NCBI RefSeq assembly: GCF_019075875.1
Contig: NZ_JAHOOZ010000001.1
Coordinates: forward strand, 1,550,001 to 1,614,000
DNA length: 64,000 nt
Direction of reading: 5' to 3'
Source of the DNA: Novosphingobium sp. G106
GTDB lineage: Bacteria; Pseudomonadota; Alphaproteobacteria; Sphingomonadales; Sphingomonadaceae
Under the pieces are notes generated by a model. It saw only the letters and a program-made list of their open reading frames with translations. It had not been told where the DNA came from and searched no databases. Position 1 is the first letter of the stretch, and every line of letters starts with the position of its first letter. The translations under genes were made by a program, and so were the position numbers. Shown here in pieces: positions 14,828-23,511 of the stretch.

Positions 14828-16903
14828 ATGACCAACTTCCAGGACCTGCTTTCGCCGCCCGTGCAGGCTGCGCCGCAGGCCGAACTCGACGCCCTCGTCG
14901 CACTCTACAGCCAGTCGCGGATGGACGAGGCCCTCGATCGCGTTGCCGATCTGATCCGGCGCTACCCGGCCTGCGAGGTAACCCACAATATCTCAGGCGT
15001 CGTCGCCGCCGGTGCCGGCAAGCTCGATGCCGCGGTCATGCTGCACGACATGGCCATCGCCATGGCGCCCGACTATTTCGAGGCCTTCAACAACCGCGGC
15101 AATGCCCTGAAGACCCTGAAGCGCTACGACGAGGCGCTGGAAAGCTTCGCCGCCGCCATCGCGCTGAAGCCCGACTATTTCGAGGCCCATCTCAATCGCG
15201 GGATCGTGCTGCGGCTGGTGATGCGCTTTGACGAGGCCCTCGACGCGATCGGCGCCGCGCTACACTACAGCCCGAACCTGCTCCAGGCCTACAGCAACCG
15301 CGGGAACGTCTTCCAGGACATCCACCGCTTCGATGAAGCGCTGGCCGACTACGACCGGGCGCTGGAAATCGACCCTCGCTTCGTGCCCGCCCATATCAAC
15401 CGCGGCAACGTGTTGCGCGTCCTCGTTCGGCGCGACGAAGCACTTGCCTGCTACGACACCGTGATCGCGCTGGCGCCGGGCAATGGCCTGGCACATCGCG
15501 GTCGCGGCGGGGTCCTGAAGGACCTGACGCGCCTTCCCGAAGCGGTCGCCAGCTTCGAACAGGCCTATGCGCTAGACCCGACCGATGCACAGGCGCTGTG
15601 TCAGGCGATGTCTCTGCGCGCACAGATGGGTGACTGGTCACTCAAGGGCGACGGTCCCGGTGCCGAAGTGTGCCACCGTATGGCCGAAGGCAAAGCCGTT
15701 TCCCCCTTCCAGTTCGTCGCGATTTCCGACGACGCCGAGTTGCAACTTGCCAATGCCCGCACCTGGGCGAAGCGTTTTACGCAGCAACCTCCCTTTCCCG
15801 CGATGCCGCGCGCGCCAGGCGAGAAGATCAAGATCGGCTATTTTTCGGGCGATTTTCACAACCACGCGACGATGTGGCTGATGATCGGCATGCTCGAGCG
15901 GCACGACCGGGCGCGGTTCGAAATCCACGCATTCTCCGATGGCCCGGAGGTACAGGACGAGATGCGCGCGCGCGCGATGGGTGCGGTCGACGGTTTCCAT
16001 GATCTGCGGAGCCTCGGCGACGCCGCCGCGGCGCAGCTTGCACGAGCCATCGGCATCGACATCGCCGTCGATCTCAAGGGCTATACCCAATATGGCAGGC
16101 TCGGCATCTTTGCGCAGCGCGCGGCCCCGATCCAGGTTTCCTATCTCGGCTATCCGGGCACGGTGGGCATGGACTGCATCGACTATCTGATTGCAGACCG
16201 CATCGTCGTTCCGGAAGATCACCAGGCGTTCTACGCCGAGAATATCCTCTATTTGCCGGACTGCTACCAGGTGAACGACAGCGAACGCGCGGTATCGACG
16301 AAGGTATTCACGCGCACCGAGCTCAACCTTCCCGACGATGCGTTCGTCTTCTGCTGCCTGAACAACAATTACAAGGTCACGCCGAGCGAGTTCGACATCT
16401 GGATGCGGCTCCTGTCGCGGGTCGAAGGCAGCGTGCTGTGGCTGCTCGCCGACAATGCCTGGGCGGCCGACAATCTGCGCCGCGAAGCCGAAGCCCGTGG
16501 GGTCGACGGATCACGCCTGACCTTCGCCGGACGCGCGCCGATGGAGGAGCACCTCGCGCGCCAGCGCTGCGCCGACCTGTTCCTCGATACGTTCAACTAC
16601 AACGCACACACCACGGCCAGCGACGCGCTGTGGGTCGGCCTGCCGCTGATCACCAAGCTCGGCGCGAGCTTCCCCTCGCGCGTCGCAGGAAGTCTGCTGC
16701 ACGCGGTCGGCCTCCCCGAGCTCGTGACCGAGAGCGCCGAAGCCTACGAGGCGCTGGCCTATGACCTCGCGACGGACCCGGCTCGACTGGCGGAGATCAG
16801 AGCCCGGCTGGCGGCGAACCGCACGACGACGCCATTGTTCGATACCGAGCTCTTCACCCGCAATATCGAGCAGGCCTTCGAGCAGATCGTCGCGGCGGCC
16901 TAG
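14828..16903 (+). CDS. TPR-repeat SPINDLY-family O-linked N-acetylglucosaminyltransferase
   Basis: 691 aa. Residues about 20-260 hold some six tetratricopeptide repeats (motifs such as AFNNRGNALKTLKRYDEALESF, AYSNRGNVFQDIHRFDEALADY, AHINRGNVL). The C-terminal half is the glycosyltransferase 41 catalytic region: KIGYFSGDFHNHATMWLM near 335, then IAVDLKGYTQYGR, PIQVSYLGYPGTVGMDCIDYLIADRIVVP, FCCLNNNYKVTPSEFDIWMRLL and DTFNYNAHTTASDALWVGLPLIT. This is the bacterial relative of eukaryotic OGT/SPY. Its protein acceptor in bacteria is generally unknown. It ends in a CTAG shared with the stop of the convergent ligase gene. Confidence 0.92.
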   Translation: MTNFQDLLSPPVQAAPQAELDALVALYSQSRMDEALDRVADLIRRYPACEVTHNISGVVAAGAGKLDAAVMLHDMAIAMAPDYFEAFNNRGNALKTLKRYDEALESFAAAIALKPDYFEAHLNRGIVLRLVMRFDEALDAIGAALHYSPNLLQAYSNRGNVFQDIHRFDEALADYDRALEIDPRFVPAHINRGNVLRVLVRRDEALACYDTVIALAPGNGLAHRGRGGVLKDLTRLPEAVASFEQAYALDPTDAQALCQAMSLRAQMGDWSLKGDGPGAEVCHRMAEGKAVSPFQFVAISDDAELQLANARTWAKRFTQQPPFPAMPRAPGEKIKIGYFSGDFHNHATMWLMIGMLERHDRARFEIHAFSDGPEVQDEMRARAMGAVDGFHDLRSLGDAAAAQLARAIGIDIAVDLKGYTQYGRLGIFAQRAAPIQVSYLGYPGTVGMDCIDYLIADRIVVPEDHQAFYAENILYLPDCYQVNDSERAVSTKVFTRTELNLPDDAFVFCCLNNNYKVTPSEFDIWMRLLSRVEGSVLWLLADNAWAADNLRREAEARGVDGSRLTFAGRAPMEEHLARQRCADLFLDTFNYNAHTTASDALWVGLPLITKLGASFPSRVAGSLLHAVGLPELVTESAEAYEALAYDLATDPARLAEIRARLAANRTTTPLFDTELFTRNIEQAFEQIVAAA

Positions 16904-18621
16904 TCGCTCGCCGGTGGAGCCACGCCGAGCGCCTTGGCGGCGAGTTCGCGCACCACGCTCGACTTGACCTTTTCGTTCCCGGTCACCGCGTAGTCCTCAT
17001 CGGTGAAGAACAGCACGCGGCGCGGCACCTTGAAGCTGGCGATCTCGGCCTTCACGAAAGCGACGATCTCGGCCTCGTCCAAGGTCACGCCATCGACCGG
17101 CACGATGCAGGTTACAACCATTTCGCCGAGCAGGTCATCGGGCACGCCGACGGTCTGCGTCCGCTTGACCCCGTGGAAGCGACAGACGACGTCGTCGACT
17201 TCCAGCGGCGAGACGTTGGCGCCGCCGGTCTTGATCATGTCGGTCAGCCGGCCCTGCCAGAAGAACCGCCCTTCCGCGTCGACATAGCCGCCATCGCCCG
17301 TGCAGAAGAAGCCTTGGGCGTCGAAGCATTCCTCGGGCGTCTTGCCGAGGTAGCCCATCATCAGGGTCGGGCCCTTGATGCACATCTCGCCCTTGGCACC
17401 GCGCGGCAGGATCGCACCGGTCAGGGGATCGACGATCTTGAGGATATTGCCGGCGAAAGGCCCGCCGCAGCTGTCTAGATAGAACTCGGGCGGGGTCTCG
17501 ACGGTAAAACCCGTGCAGATCGTCATCGTCTCGGTACAGCCGAAGGCCTGCGGCACGCGCCAGTTCGTATCGACCGTCGGGTGCTCCCAGATCAGCTCGC
17601 CACGCGGGATGTACTTGAGGCTGGAAAGGTCGGCCTCGGCCCAATTCGCCGCCGCCTGGAGCCGCGCCCACTGGTGCGGACGGCCGTTGATGAAGGCCAG
17701 GCGCTCGCGCTCGATCAGGTCGATCGCTTCCTCGGCCTCGAAATAGCGCTGGAGCACCACCGCACCGCCCGTGGTGAGGGCCGAGCCGAGCACCATCGAG
17801 ACGTTGCCCGACCAGAAGAAGCCGTTGCCCGTCCAGGCGCGTACGGGCTCCATCATCCCGAAATTGCGCGGCCAGCGCCACCACTGGACGGTGAAGGCGC
17901 GCTGAGCATGGACGATGCCTTTGGGCAGGCTGGTCGTGCCGGAGGAGAAGAAAATGCCGCCGATGTCGTTCGGCATGACCGTATCGGCGCGGGCCAGGAC
18001 CAGCGCCTCGGGAATGGGTTTGCCGCGGGCGAGGAAAGCACCCCAGTTCTCGACCGCGCCCCCAATCGTGGATTCGAGCGGTTCGCCGCTGCCCATGACC
18101 CCACCCAGCGAGACGATGTGGCGCAGGAAGGGATACTTCGCAGAAGCCAGCGTGCCGGGCGCACCCTCCGCGATCGCGGGCTCGAGCCCGGCAATCATCG
18201 CGTGGAAATCCTTCTTGAGCACGTGCTGCTCGAGCAGCAGCAGCGAGATCTGCGAGGCTCTAAGCAGATAGTCCATCTCGGATGGCGTCGAGAAAGTGCT
18301 GAGCGCCACCGGCACGCCGCCGGCCAGTGCCGTGCCGAACAAAGCGGCGAGGAATTCGGGACGGTTGGTCATGAGGATGCCAACCCGGCTGTCGCGGCCG
18401 ACGCCACTGGCGATCAGCGCCCCCGCGACCTCGATCGAGCGGGCGAGCAGATCGTCGTAGGACCACGACAGGCGATGCTCGCCCTTGCCCATGACCAGCG
18501 CCTCGCGCGGGCCATAGCGCGCCACGACCTCGCGCAGATAGCCGCCGATGGTCTGCGCGCCCTGCCCAGGCTCTTCGGCGAGCGGAATGCCGTGGACGAG
18601 CGAAAGCGACGGATCCTGCAC
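16900..18621 (-). CDS. Feruloyl/long-chain-type acyl-CoA synthetase (AMP-forming)
   Basis: 573 aa, ANL superfamily. P-loop-like motif IFFSSGTTSLPKGIVHAQ near 240, A5-type QAFGCTETMTICTG near 370, A7 FFCTGDGGYVD near 450, and the hinge/A8 FFWQGRLTDMIKTGGANVSPLEVD near 470. The catalytic Lys is expected in NEKVKSSVV at the C-terminus. Start taken as GTG at 18621, which has GGAGG 9 nt upstream; the ATG 30 nt earlier has no ribosome site. It activates a carboxylic acid to its CoA thioester, the entry step for the CoA-dependent enzymes nearby. Substrate unknown. Confidence 0.88.
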   Translation of the reverse strand: MQDPSLSLVHGIPLAEEPGQGAQTIGGYLREVVARYGPREALVMGKGEHRLSWSYDDLLARSIEVAGALIASGVGRDSRVGILMTNRPEFLAALFGTALAGGVPVALSTFSTPSEMDYLLRASQISLLLLEQHVLKKDFHAMIAGLEPAIAEGAPGTLASAKYPFLRHIVSLGGVMGSGEPLESTIGGAVENWGAFLARGKPIPEALVLARADTVMPNDIGGIFFSSGTTSLPKGIVHAQRAFTVQWWRWPRNFGMMEPVRAWTGNGFFWSGNVSMVLGSALTTGGAVVLQRYFEAEEAIDLIERERLAFINGRPHQWARLQAAANWAEADLSSLKYIPRGELIWEHPTVDTNWRVPQAFGCTETMTICTGFTVETPPEFYLDSCGGPFAGNILKIVDPLTGAILPRGAKGEMCIKGPTLMMGYLGKTPEECFDAQGFFCTGDGGYVDAEGRFFWQGRLTDMIKTGGANVSPLEVDDVVCRFHGVKRTQTVGVPDDLLGEMVVTCIVPVDGVTLDEAEIVAFVKAEIASFKVPRRVLFFTDEDYAVTGNEKVKSSVVRELAAKALGVAPPASD

Positions 18622-18797
18622 GCGTGATTTCCTCCCCGAAAGCGAGCGCATGAGAACTATCAGCCGCCTTCCTCCATGGAAACGCGGCGAACGCGCCAGT
18701 CACGCCTCTGCACCGCGGCAGGCAAACTGCACTTTCCCCGTGCAACCCGCACCGGTTCGTGGCTAGTCAGCGCCAAACAGATTCGGGAGAGACGGTG

Positions 18798-19793
18798 ATG
18801 AAACAGGCAGTGTTGCAGAGCGGCAAGGGTATCGGCACGATCGCCATCCGCGAGGCCGCGGTGCCGCAGCCCGGCCCCGGCGAAGCGCTGGTGCGGCTGC
18901 ACGCGGCCACGCTCAACTTCCGCGACATCATCATGTCCGATGGGCTGATACCCGGCATCGCCAAGGAGCCCGAACTGGTGCCACTGTCCTGCGCTGCCGG
19001 CGTGGTCGAAAGCGTCGGCGAGGGCGTTACGCGGGTCAAGCCGGGCGATCGCGTCACCCCGCTTTTCGCGATCGGCTGGCTCAGCGGCACGCAATCCACG
19101 CCGACGATGCTCGGCGGCTCGATCGACGGTGTCGCGCAGGAGTATGCGGTCTATCCGGCCGAGAGCCTGGTCCACAATCCCGACGAGCTCGGCGATCTCG
19201 AAGCCGCCACCCTGGCCTGCGCCGCGCTGACCTCTTGGTCGGCGCTCACCGCCTTCCGCCCGACCCAGCCCGGTGAGTGGATCCTCGCGCATGGCACCGG
19301 CGGCGTTTCGATCGCGGCGCTGCAATTCGCCAAGGCGATGGGGGTGAACGTCGCCATCACCTCATCTTCGGACGCCAAGCTGGCGCGGGCGAAGTCATTG
19401 GGTGCCGACGTTACGGTCAACTACCGGGCGAACCCGAACTGGGCCGAATCCATCCGCAAAGCGATCGGCGGCAACAAGATCGCCAACGTCATCGACACCG
19501 TCGGCGCGACGCAGTTCGACGACAACTGCTCGCTCATGGCCGAAGGCGCGCAGCTCTCGGCGATCGGCATGCTCGGCTCGCAGTTCAGCTGGATGCGGCA
19601 GGACATCGCGGTCGACATGAAGCCGATCGGCGTCGGCAACCGCGATCAGCACGATGCGATGCTGGCCTTTATCGTCGAGCACCGGATCAAGCCGGTAGTC
19701 GACGTGGTCTATGACCTCGACCGCATCCAGGATGCCTACCGCGCACTGCAGGCGGGCAGCTTCTTCGGCAAGGTGGCGATCAACCTTCTCTAG
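18798..19793 (+). CDS. Medium-chain dehydrogenase/reductase, zinc-less quinone-oxidoreductase type
   Basis: 331 aa. N-terminal GroES-like domain (PGPGEALVRLHAATLNFRDIIMSDG) and Rossmann NAD(P) domain (WILAHGTGGVSIAALQFAKAMG, residues about 160-182). At the catalytic-zinc position it has NFRD rather than the CxxD/H ligands, which fits a zinc-independent NADPH:quinone or enone reductase. The ATG at 18798 follows GGGAGAG. Its 3' end overlaps the convergent thioesterase by 14 bp. The substrate is not known. Confidence 0.88.
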   Translation: MKQAVLQSGKGIGTIAIREAAVPQPGPGEALVRLHAATLNFRDIIMSDGLIPGIAKEPELVPLSCAAGVVESVGEGVTRVKPGDRVTPLFAIGWLSGTQSTPTMLGGSIDGVAQEYAVYPAESLVHNPDELGDLEAATLACAALTSWSALTAFRPTQPGEWILAHGTGGVSIAALQFAKAMGVNVAITSSSDAKLARAKSLGADVTVNYRANPNWAESIRKAIGGNKIANVIDTVGATQFDDNCSLMAEGAQLSAIGMLGSQFSWMRQDIAVDMKPIGVGNRDQHDAMLAFIVEHRIKPVVDVVYDLDRIQDAYRALQAGSFFGKVAINLL

Positions 19794-20202
19794 GCGTCAG
19801 CGCCTTGAAGATGCCGTCGACGGAGCCGACGACGCTGCCGTCGGCCTTGATGAGTCCGCGCATGAAGACGAGCGACGAGGTCTTGCGCACGATCTCGGGC
19901 TCGCAGGTGATCAGCTGGCCCATCTGGACGCCGCCCGCGAACTGATAGGCAAGCTGCGCGGTCACGAGCGGCTTGCCTTCCAGCGCATCGGAGGCCCCGC
20001 AGCCGAGCGCGATGTCGGCGAAGGTCATCAGCGCGCCGCCGTGAACGACAACGCCGTAGTCGTTGACGATCCTTTCCTGCGCCATGATCGCGACGGTGCG
20101 CTGTCCCGACGGGCCCTTCACCCAGGCCGCGCCGAGGTTTTCCGAAAAGGCGATCGTCGGCAGCCGCGTCCAGCCTTCGGCCTCGAACGTGGCCTCGTCC
20201 AT
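19780..20202 (-). CDS. Hotdog-fold (PaaI-type) acyl-CoA thioesterase
   Basis: 140 aa hotdog protein. The signature VVHGGALMTFADIALGCGA contains the HGG loop and the Asp that is catalytic in PaaI-type thioesterases. It begins 11 bp after the stop of the KstD-like flavoprotein gene and is probably co-transcribed with it. It likely hydrolyses dead-end or overflow CoA thioesters in this catabolic block. The 3' end overlaps the convergent MDR gene by 14 bp. Start ATG at 20202 (MDEATF). Confidence 0.88.
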   Translation of the reverse strand: MDEATFEAEGWTRLPTIAFSENLGAAWVKGPSGQRTVAIMAQERIVNDYGVVVHGGALMTFADIALGCGASDALEGKPLVTAQLAYQFAGGVQMGQLITCEPEIVRKTSSLVFMRGLIKADGSVVGSVDGIFKALTPREG

Positions 20203-20213
20203 CGAGCCGGCGC

Positions 20214-21911
20214 TCAAAGCGGCGTGTTGCCGAGGCCGGCCGCGTGCTTGGCGGCGATCCAGCCGAAGCACATCGACGGACCGACGCTGGCACCCGCGCC
20301 CGGATAGACGCGGCCCATCGGCGAGGCGGTGGTCACGCCGGTGGCATAGAGGCCTTCGATCACCGTACCATCGCCCTTTAGTACGCGCGAGTTCGTGTCG
20401 GTGATGACGCCGCCGTAGGTGCTGACGTCGCCCGGCACGACATCGACCGCATAGAACGGCGCCTTGTCGATCCGGCCGAGCGTGCGCTTCTTGTCCTCGC
20501 GCATGTGATCGCCGAGGAACTGGTCGTAGCGGCGGTCGCCGCGGTGGAAGTCGTCGTCGTTGTCCTTGTCGACGAATGTGTTCCAGCGATCGACCGTGGC
20601 GCTCAGCGTGTCGGGATCGACCCCGATCAGCCGCGCCAGATCCTCGATCGTGTCGGCCTGCTTGAGATAGCCGGTGCTCTTCCAGTTCTCCGGAATCTTC
20701 TTGCCCGCGCCGCCGTTGGCCAGGGCATAGCGGTCCATGTACTGCTGGTCGAGGATCGCCCAGCTCGGCGTGGCCGGCGCGATCAGGTTGCGCTTGACCA
20801 TTCGCTCGCAATATTCCTCGTAGGAGCCGCCCTCGTTGAGGTAGCGCACGCCCGTCTGGTCGACGAGAATGGCATGCGGCTTGGCGGTGATCGACTGCGC
20901 GCCCGGCGCGACGTAGTCCTTTTCCCAGCCCGGCGCGCGGGTCATCTGGAAGCCGACCATCTCGTCCATCTGCGCGAGGACGCCGCCGATCCGCTCGAGT
21001 TCCTTGTGCATGTCGCCGGTGTCGCCTTCGGGCGTCATCGACCATTCGGAGCGCGTGCCGGGCATGTACCGGTCGCGCATCTCCTGATTGTGCGCGAAGC
21101 CGCCCGCATTGACGAGCACGCCGAGGTTGGCGCCGATCTGCCAGGGCCGGCCGTCCTTCTCGACGACCACGCCGGTGACCCGCTTAGAACCATCTGGGCC
21201 GCCCTGGACGATCAGTTCCTTGACCCCGGTGTCGACGCGGATGTCGATGCCCTTGGCCAGTGCCTGCTGCAGCATGCGACCCTGCAGCGCCGCGCCCGCG
21301 GTAACCCAATGCTTGCCGGTGAGCTTGCCCGCCACGACCTTCACGGCGATCTTCGCCAGCAGCCATTTGTACTTCCATTCGTACTTGGCATAGGCCAGCT
21401 TCATGCCGTCATCGAGCTTGACCGGCACTTCGAGGAAACCCTGGCGCAGCTTGGACGACCAGGCGCCGAGTTCCTTCTTGTCGAACGGCAGCGCCGTCAC
21501 CGTACGGCTCGACTTACAGCCGCCCGGATACTCGTCGTAATAATCGGGCCAGAAGTGCGAGCCGCGCTCGAGCTTGACGCCTTGCTTGAGCAGGAACTCG
21601 ACCATCTTGGGCGCTTCGGTGACATAGGCCAGCCGCTTCTCGTGGCTCGTGCCCGGCGCATCGGAATCGTCGCCGACGACGGCGTCGAGATAGGTGATGC
21701 CCTTCTCGGTGCTGTCCTCGCCTGGGTCCATGAAGGGGTTGTTCGGCACCCACATCACGCCGCCCGACTTGCAGGTCGTGCCGCCGACGAACTTGGTCTT
21801 CTCGAGGATCACGACCGACTTGCCGGCCTGGCGCATCAGCAGGCCCGAGCTCATCGAGCCGGCACCCGAGCCAACGACCACCCAATCGAAAGTCTCGTCG
21901 AAATCCGCCAT
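20214..21911 (-). CDS. FAD-dependent 3-ketosteroid-1-dehydrogenase-like flavoprotein (second copy)
   Basis: 565 aa, divergent paralogue of the protein at 7093-8808. FAD site WVVVGSGAGSMSSGLLMRQAG near residue 10, then EKTKFVGGTTCKSGGVMW. The C-terminal block is KAPFYAVDVVPGDVSTYGGVITDTNSRVL ... GLYATGVTTASPMGRVYPGAGASVGPSMCFGWIAA. Where the first copy has GDLGTKGGL, this one has GDVSTYGGV, and TGV replaces AGN, so it probably has a different substrate. First gene of a unit with the PaaI-type thioesterase; divergent from an enoyl-CoA hydratase. The family assignment is firm, steroid specificity is not. Confidence 0.85.
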   Translation of the reverse strand: MADFDETFDWVVVGSGAGSMSSGLLMRQAGKSVVILEKTKFVGGTTCKSGGVMWVPNNPFMDPGEDSTEKGITYLDAVVGDDSDAPGTSHEKRLAYVTEAPKMVEFLLKQGVKLERGSHFWPDYYDEYPGGCKSSRTVTALPFDKKELGAWSSKLRQGFLEVPVKLDDGMKLAYAKYEWKYKWLLAKIAVKVVAGKLTGKHWVTAGAALQGRMLQQALAKGIDIRVDTGVKELIVQGGPDGSKRVTGVVVEKDGRPWQIGANLGVLVNAGGFAHNQEMRDRYMPGTRSEWSMTPEGDTGDMHKELERIGGVLAQMDEMVGFQMTRAPGWEKDYVAPGAQSITAKPHAILVDQTGVRYLNEGGSYEEYCERMVKRNLIAPATPSWAILDQQYMDRYALANGGAGKKIPENWKSTGYLKQADTIEDLARLIGVDPDTLSATVDRWNTFVDKDNDDDFHRGDRRYDQFLGDHMREDKKRTLGRIDKAPFYAVDVVPGDVSTYGGVITDTNSRVLKGDGTVIEGLYATGVTTASPMGRVYPGAGASVGPSMCFGWIAAKHAAGLGNTPL

Positions 21912-22073
21912 TTTCGTCCTCTCCGTCGCCAGCCCCTGGCGTCCAATCTGTGCTGCGCGCCTGTTCAGCAGGATAGGTCAGGCTTGGCAAGACGGCGAGC
22001 CGGGCAGGTTCAAGAAAATCGCTGGCGGGCAATCGCCGAGACGGTATGAGAGCGGCAAAGGGAGACCCTAGAC

Positions 22074-22883
22074 ATGGCCGATACCGCCCCGGCGTTGCCG
22101 ACATTCAAGACGATCGAATTCGCCCGCGAGGGCCGCCTGCTGCGCCTGACGTTCAACCGTCCCGACGCGATGAACGCGATCAACCTCGACCTGCACGACG
22201 AACTGCCCGAAGCGCTGTGGTTCGCCCAGGGCGACACCGGCTCGGACGTGCTCGTCATCACCGGCGCGGGCCGCGCCTTTTCGGCGGGCGGCGACCTCGA
22301 CCATATCGCCCGCAATGCGGCGAACCCCGTGCTGTTCGATCACGAGGCGCGGATGGCCAAGCGGATCATCAACACGCTGCTCGACATCGACAAGCCGGTG
22401 ATCTGCCGGCTGAACGGCCACGCCGTGGGCCTCGGCGCGACGATCGCGCTGATGTGCGACATCGTCATCGGCGCCGAGGGCGCGAAGATCGGCGATCCGC
22501 ATGTCGGCCTCGGCCTGGTCGCGGGCGACGGTGGCGCGGTGATCTGGGCGCAGCGCATCGGGCTCACCCGCGCGAAGGAATTCCTCTTCACCGGCGACCT
22601 GCTGACCGCGCAGAGAGCCGCCGAGATCGGCCTGATCAATCGCTGCGTGCCCAAGGAAGAGCTCGACGCCACGGTCGATGCGTTCTGCCAGCGCCTGCTC
22701 AATGGCGCGATGGGCGCGATCCGCGCGACCAAGGTTCTCACCAACATGGAACTCAAGCGGGTGGCGGCCGCCGTCATGGAAGCCGGCATCGCCTACGGAT
22801 CGGTCAGCGTGCGGAGCGCCGACCACCTCGAAGGCATCGCCGCGCTGCGCGAGAAGCGCGCGCCCAAGTTCGGTCAGGGGTAA
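22074..22883 (+). CDS. Enoyl-CoA hydratase/isomerase-family protein (atypical active site)
   Basis: 269 aa crotonase. The oxyanion-hole loops are AFSAGGDLDHI near residue 70 and GHAVGLGATIALMCDIVIGAEGAKIGDPHVGLGLVAGDGG near 120-155. At the two positions where enoyl-CoA hydratase 1 has catalytic Glu, this protein has small residues (ATIA) and His (DPHV), so plain hydration by the textbook mechanism is unlikely. Divergent from the second KstD-like gene across 160 bp. A composite palindromic repeat follows its stop. Role: acyl-CoA conversion in the local catabolic pathway; exact reaction open. Confidence 0.88.
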   Translation: MADTAPALPTFKTIEFAREGRLLRLTFNRPDAMNAINLDLHDELPEALWFAQGDTGSDVLVITGAGRAFSAGGDLDHIARNAANPVLFDHEARMAKRIINTLLDIDKPVICRLNGHAVGLGATIALMCDIVIGAEGAKIGDPHVGLGLVAGDGGAVIWAQRIGLTRAKEFLFTGDLLTAQRAAEIGLINRCVPKEELDATVDAFCQRLLNGAMGAIRATKVLTNMELKRVAAAVMEAGIAYGSVSVRSADHLEGIAALREKRAPKFGQG

Positions 22884-22885
22884 AA

Positions 22886-23040
22886 CCTTCTCCCGCTGGC
22901 GGGAGAAGGATAGCACAGCTTGCTCCGTCAGGAGCTAGCGGAGCTTGGTGAGGGTGGTGAAGCGCTAGGCCGCCCACCCTCACCGCTGCGACTAGGCGGC
23001 AAGCCCCCAAGTCTCGCTCCTCTCCCGCAAGCGGGAGAGG
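22886..23040. repeat. Composite intergenic palindromic repeat (four stems)
   Basis: The 168-bp gap between convergent genes is almost entirely paired. CCTTCTCCCGC/GCGGGAGAAGG lies at 22886-22909, GCTCCG/CGGAGC at 22922-22944, GGTGAGGGTGG/CCACCCTCACC at 22947-22984, and CCTCTCCCGC/GCGGGAGAGG at 23019-23040. The outer two stems are related to each other. This looks like a dispersed REP-type intergenic element and may also act as a two-way terminator. Confidence 0.75.
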
Positions 23041-23051
23041 GAAAGGTTCGA

Positions 23052-23390
23052 TCAGCCGCCGGCCTTCACGTAGTCGCCGCATTCGGTGAAGAACGCGGTG
23101 TAGGTCGTGGCCATGTCCTGATAGATCGGCGGGGTCATCTTGCCCGACTGGGCCAGCTCGCCCATGCCGGCCAGCAGTGTAGCCGGATCATCGACCTCGG
23201 CATCATAGATCGCCAGATAGGTGTTGGGATCGTTGCCCATCAGCTTGGCGACGAGCTGGAAGCGCTGCGCGCCCTGAAACCCCGGGACCGAAGTGACCTC
23301 TTTCAGGTGGGTGTTCTGGTACCAGTCATGGAACTCGGCTTCCTTGCCGGGAAGCGGCGTGGTCAGGGCGACAAGCTTTACTTTGGGCAT
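23052..23390 (-). CDS. EthD-like small protein (dimeric alpha/beta-barrel)
   Basis: 112 aa. Pattern MPKVKLVALTTPLPGKEAEFHDWYQNTHLKEVTSVPGFQGAQRF matches EthD/ABM-like ferredoxin-fold proteins, whose hallmark is a WYxxTH segment after the first strand. ATG at 23390 has AGGAGG at proper spacing; the ATG 6 nt earlier sits directly on it. Such proteins act as small-molecule lyases, cyclases or accessory proteins in catabolic operons. No partner is adjacent on the same strand; divergent from the dioxygenase at 23512. Function not assigned. Confidence 0.75.
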   Translation of the reverse strand: MPKVKLVALTTPLPGKEAEFHDWYQNTHLKEVTSVPGFQGAQRFQLVAKLMGNDPNTYLAIYDAEVDDPATLLAGMGELAQSGKMTPPIYQDMATTYTAFFTECGDYVKAGG

Positions 23391-23511
23391 CGGCATCCTC
23401 CTCAGATAGCGCGCACTACCATCGGCAATAGTCCGGTGCGATGCAAGCGCGCCGCTTGCTGATAGGGCATCCTTGCGTCATCCTCCGGACAAAACCGCTG
23501 GAGAGATGTTT

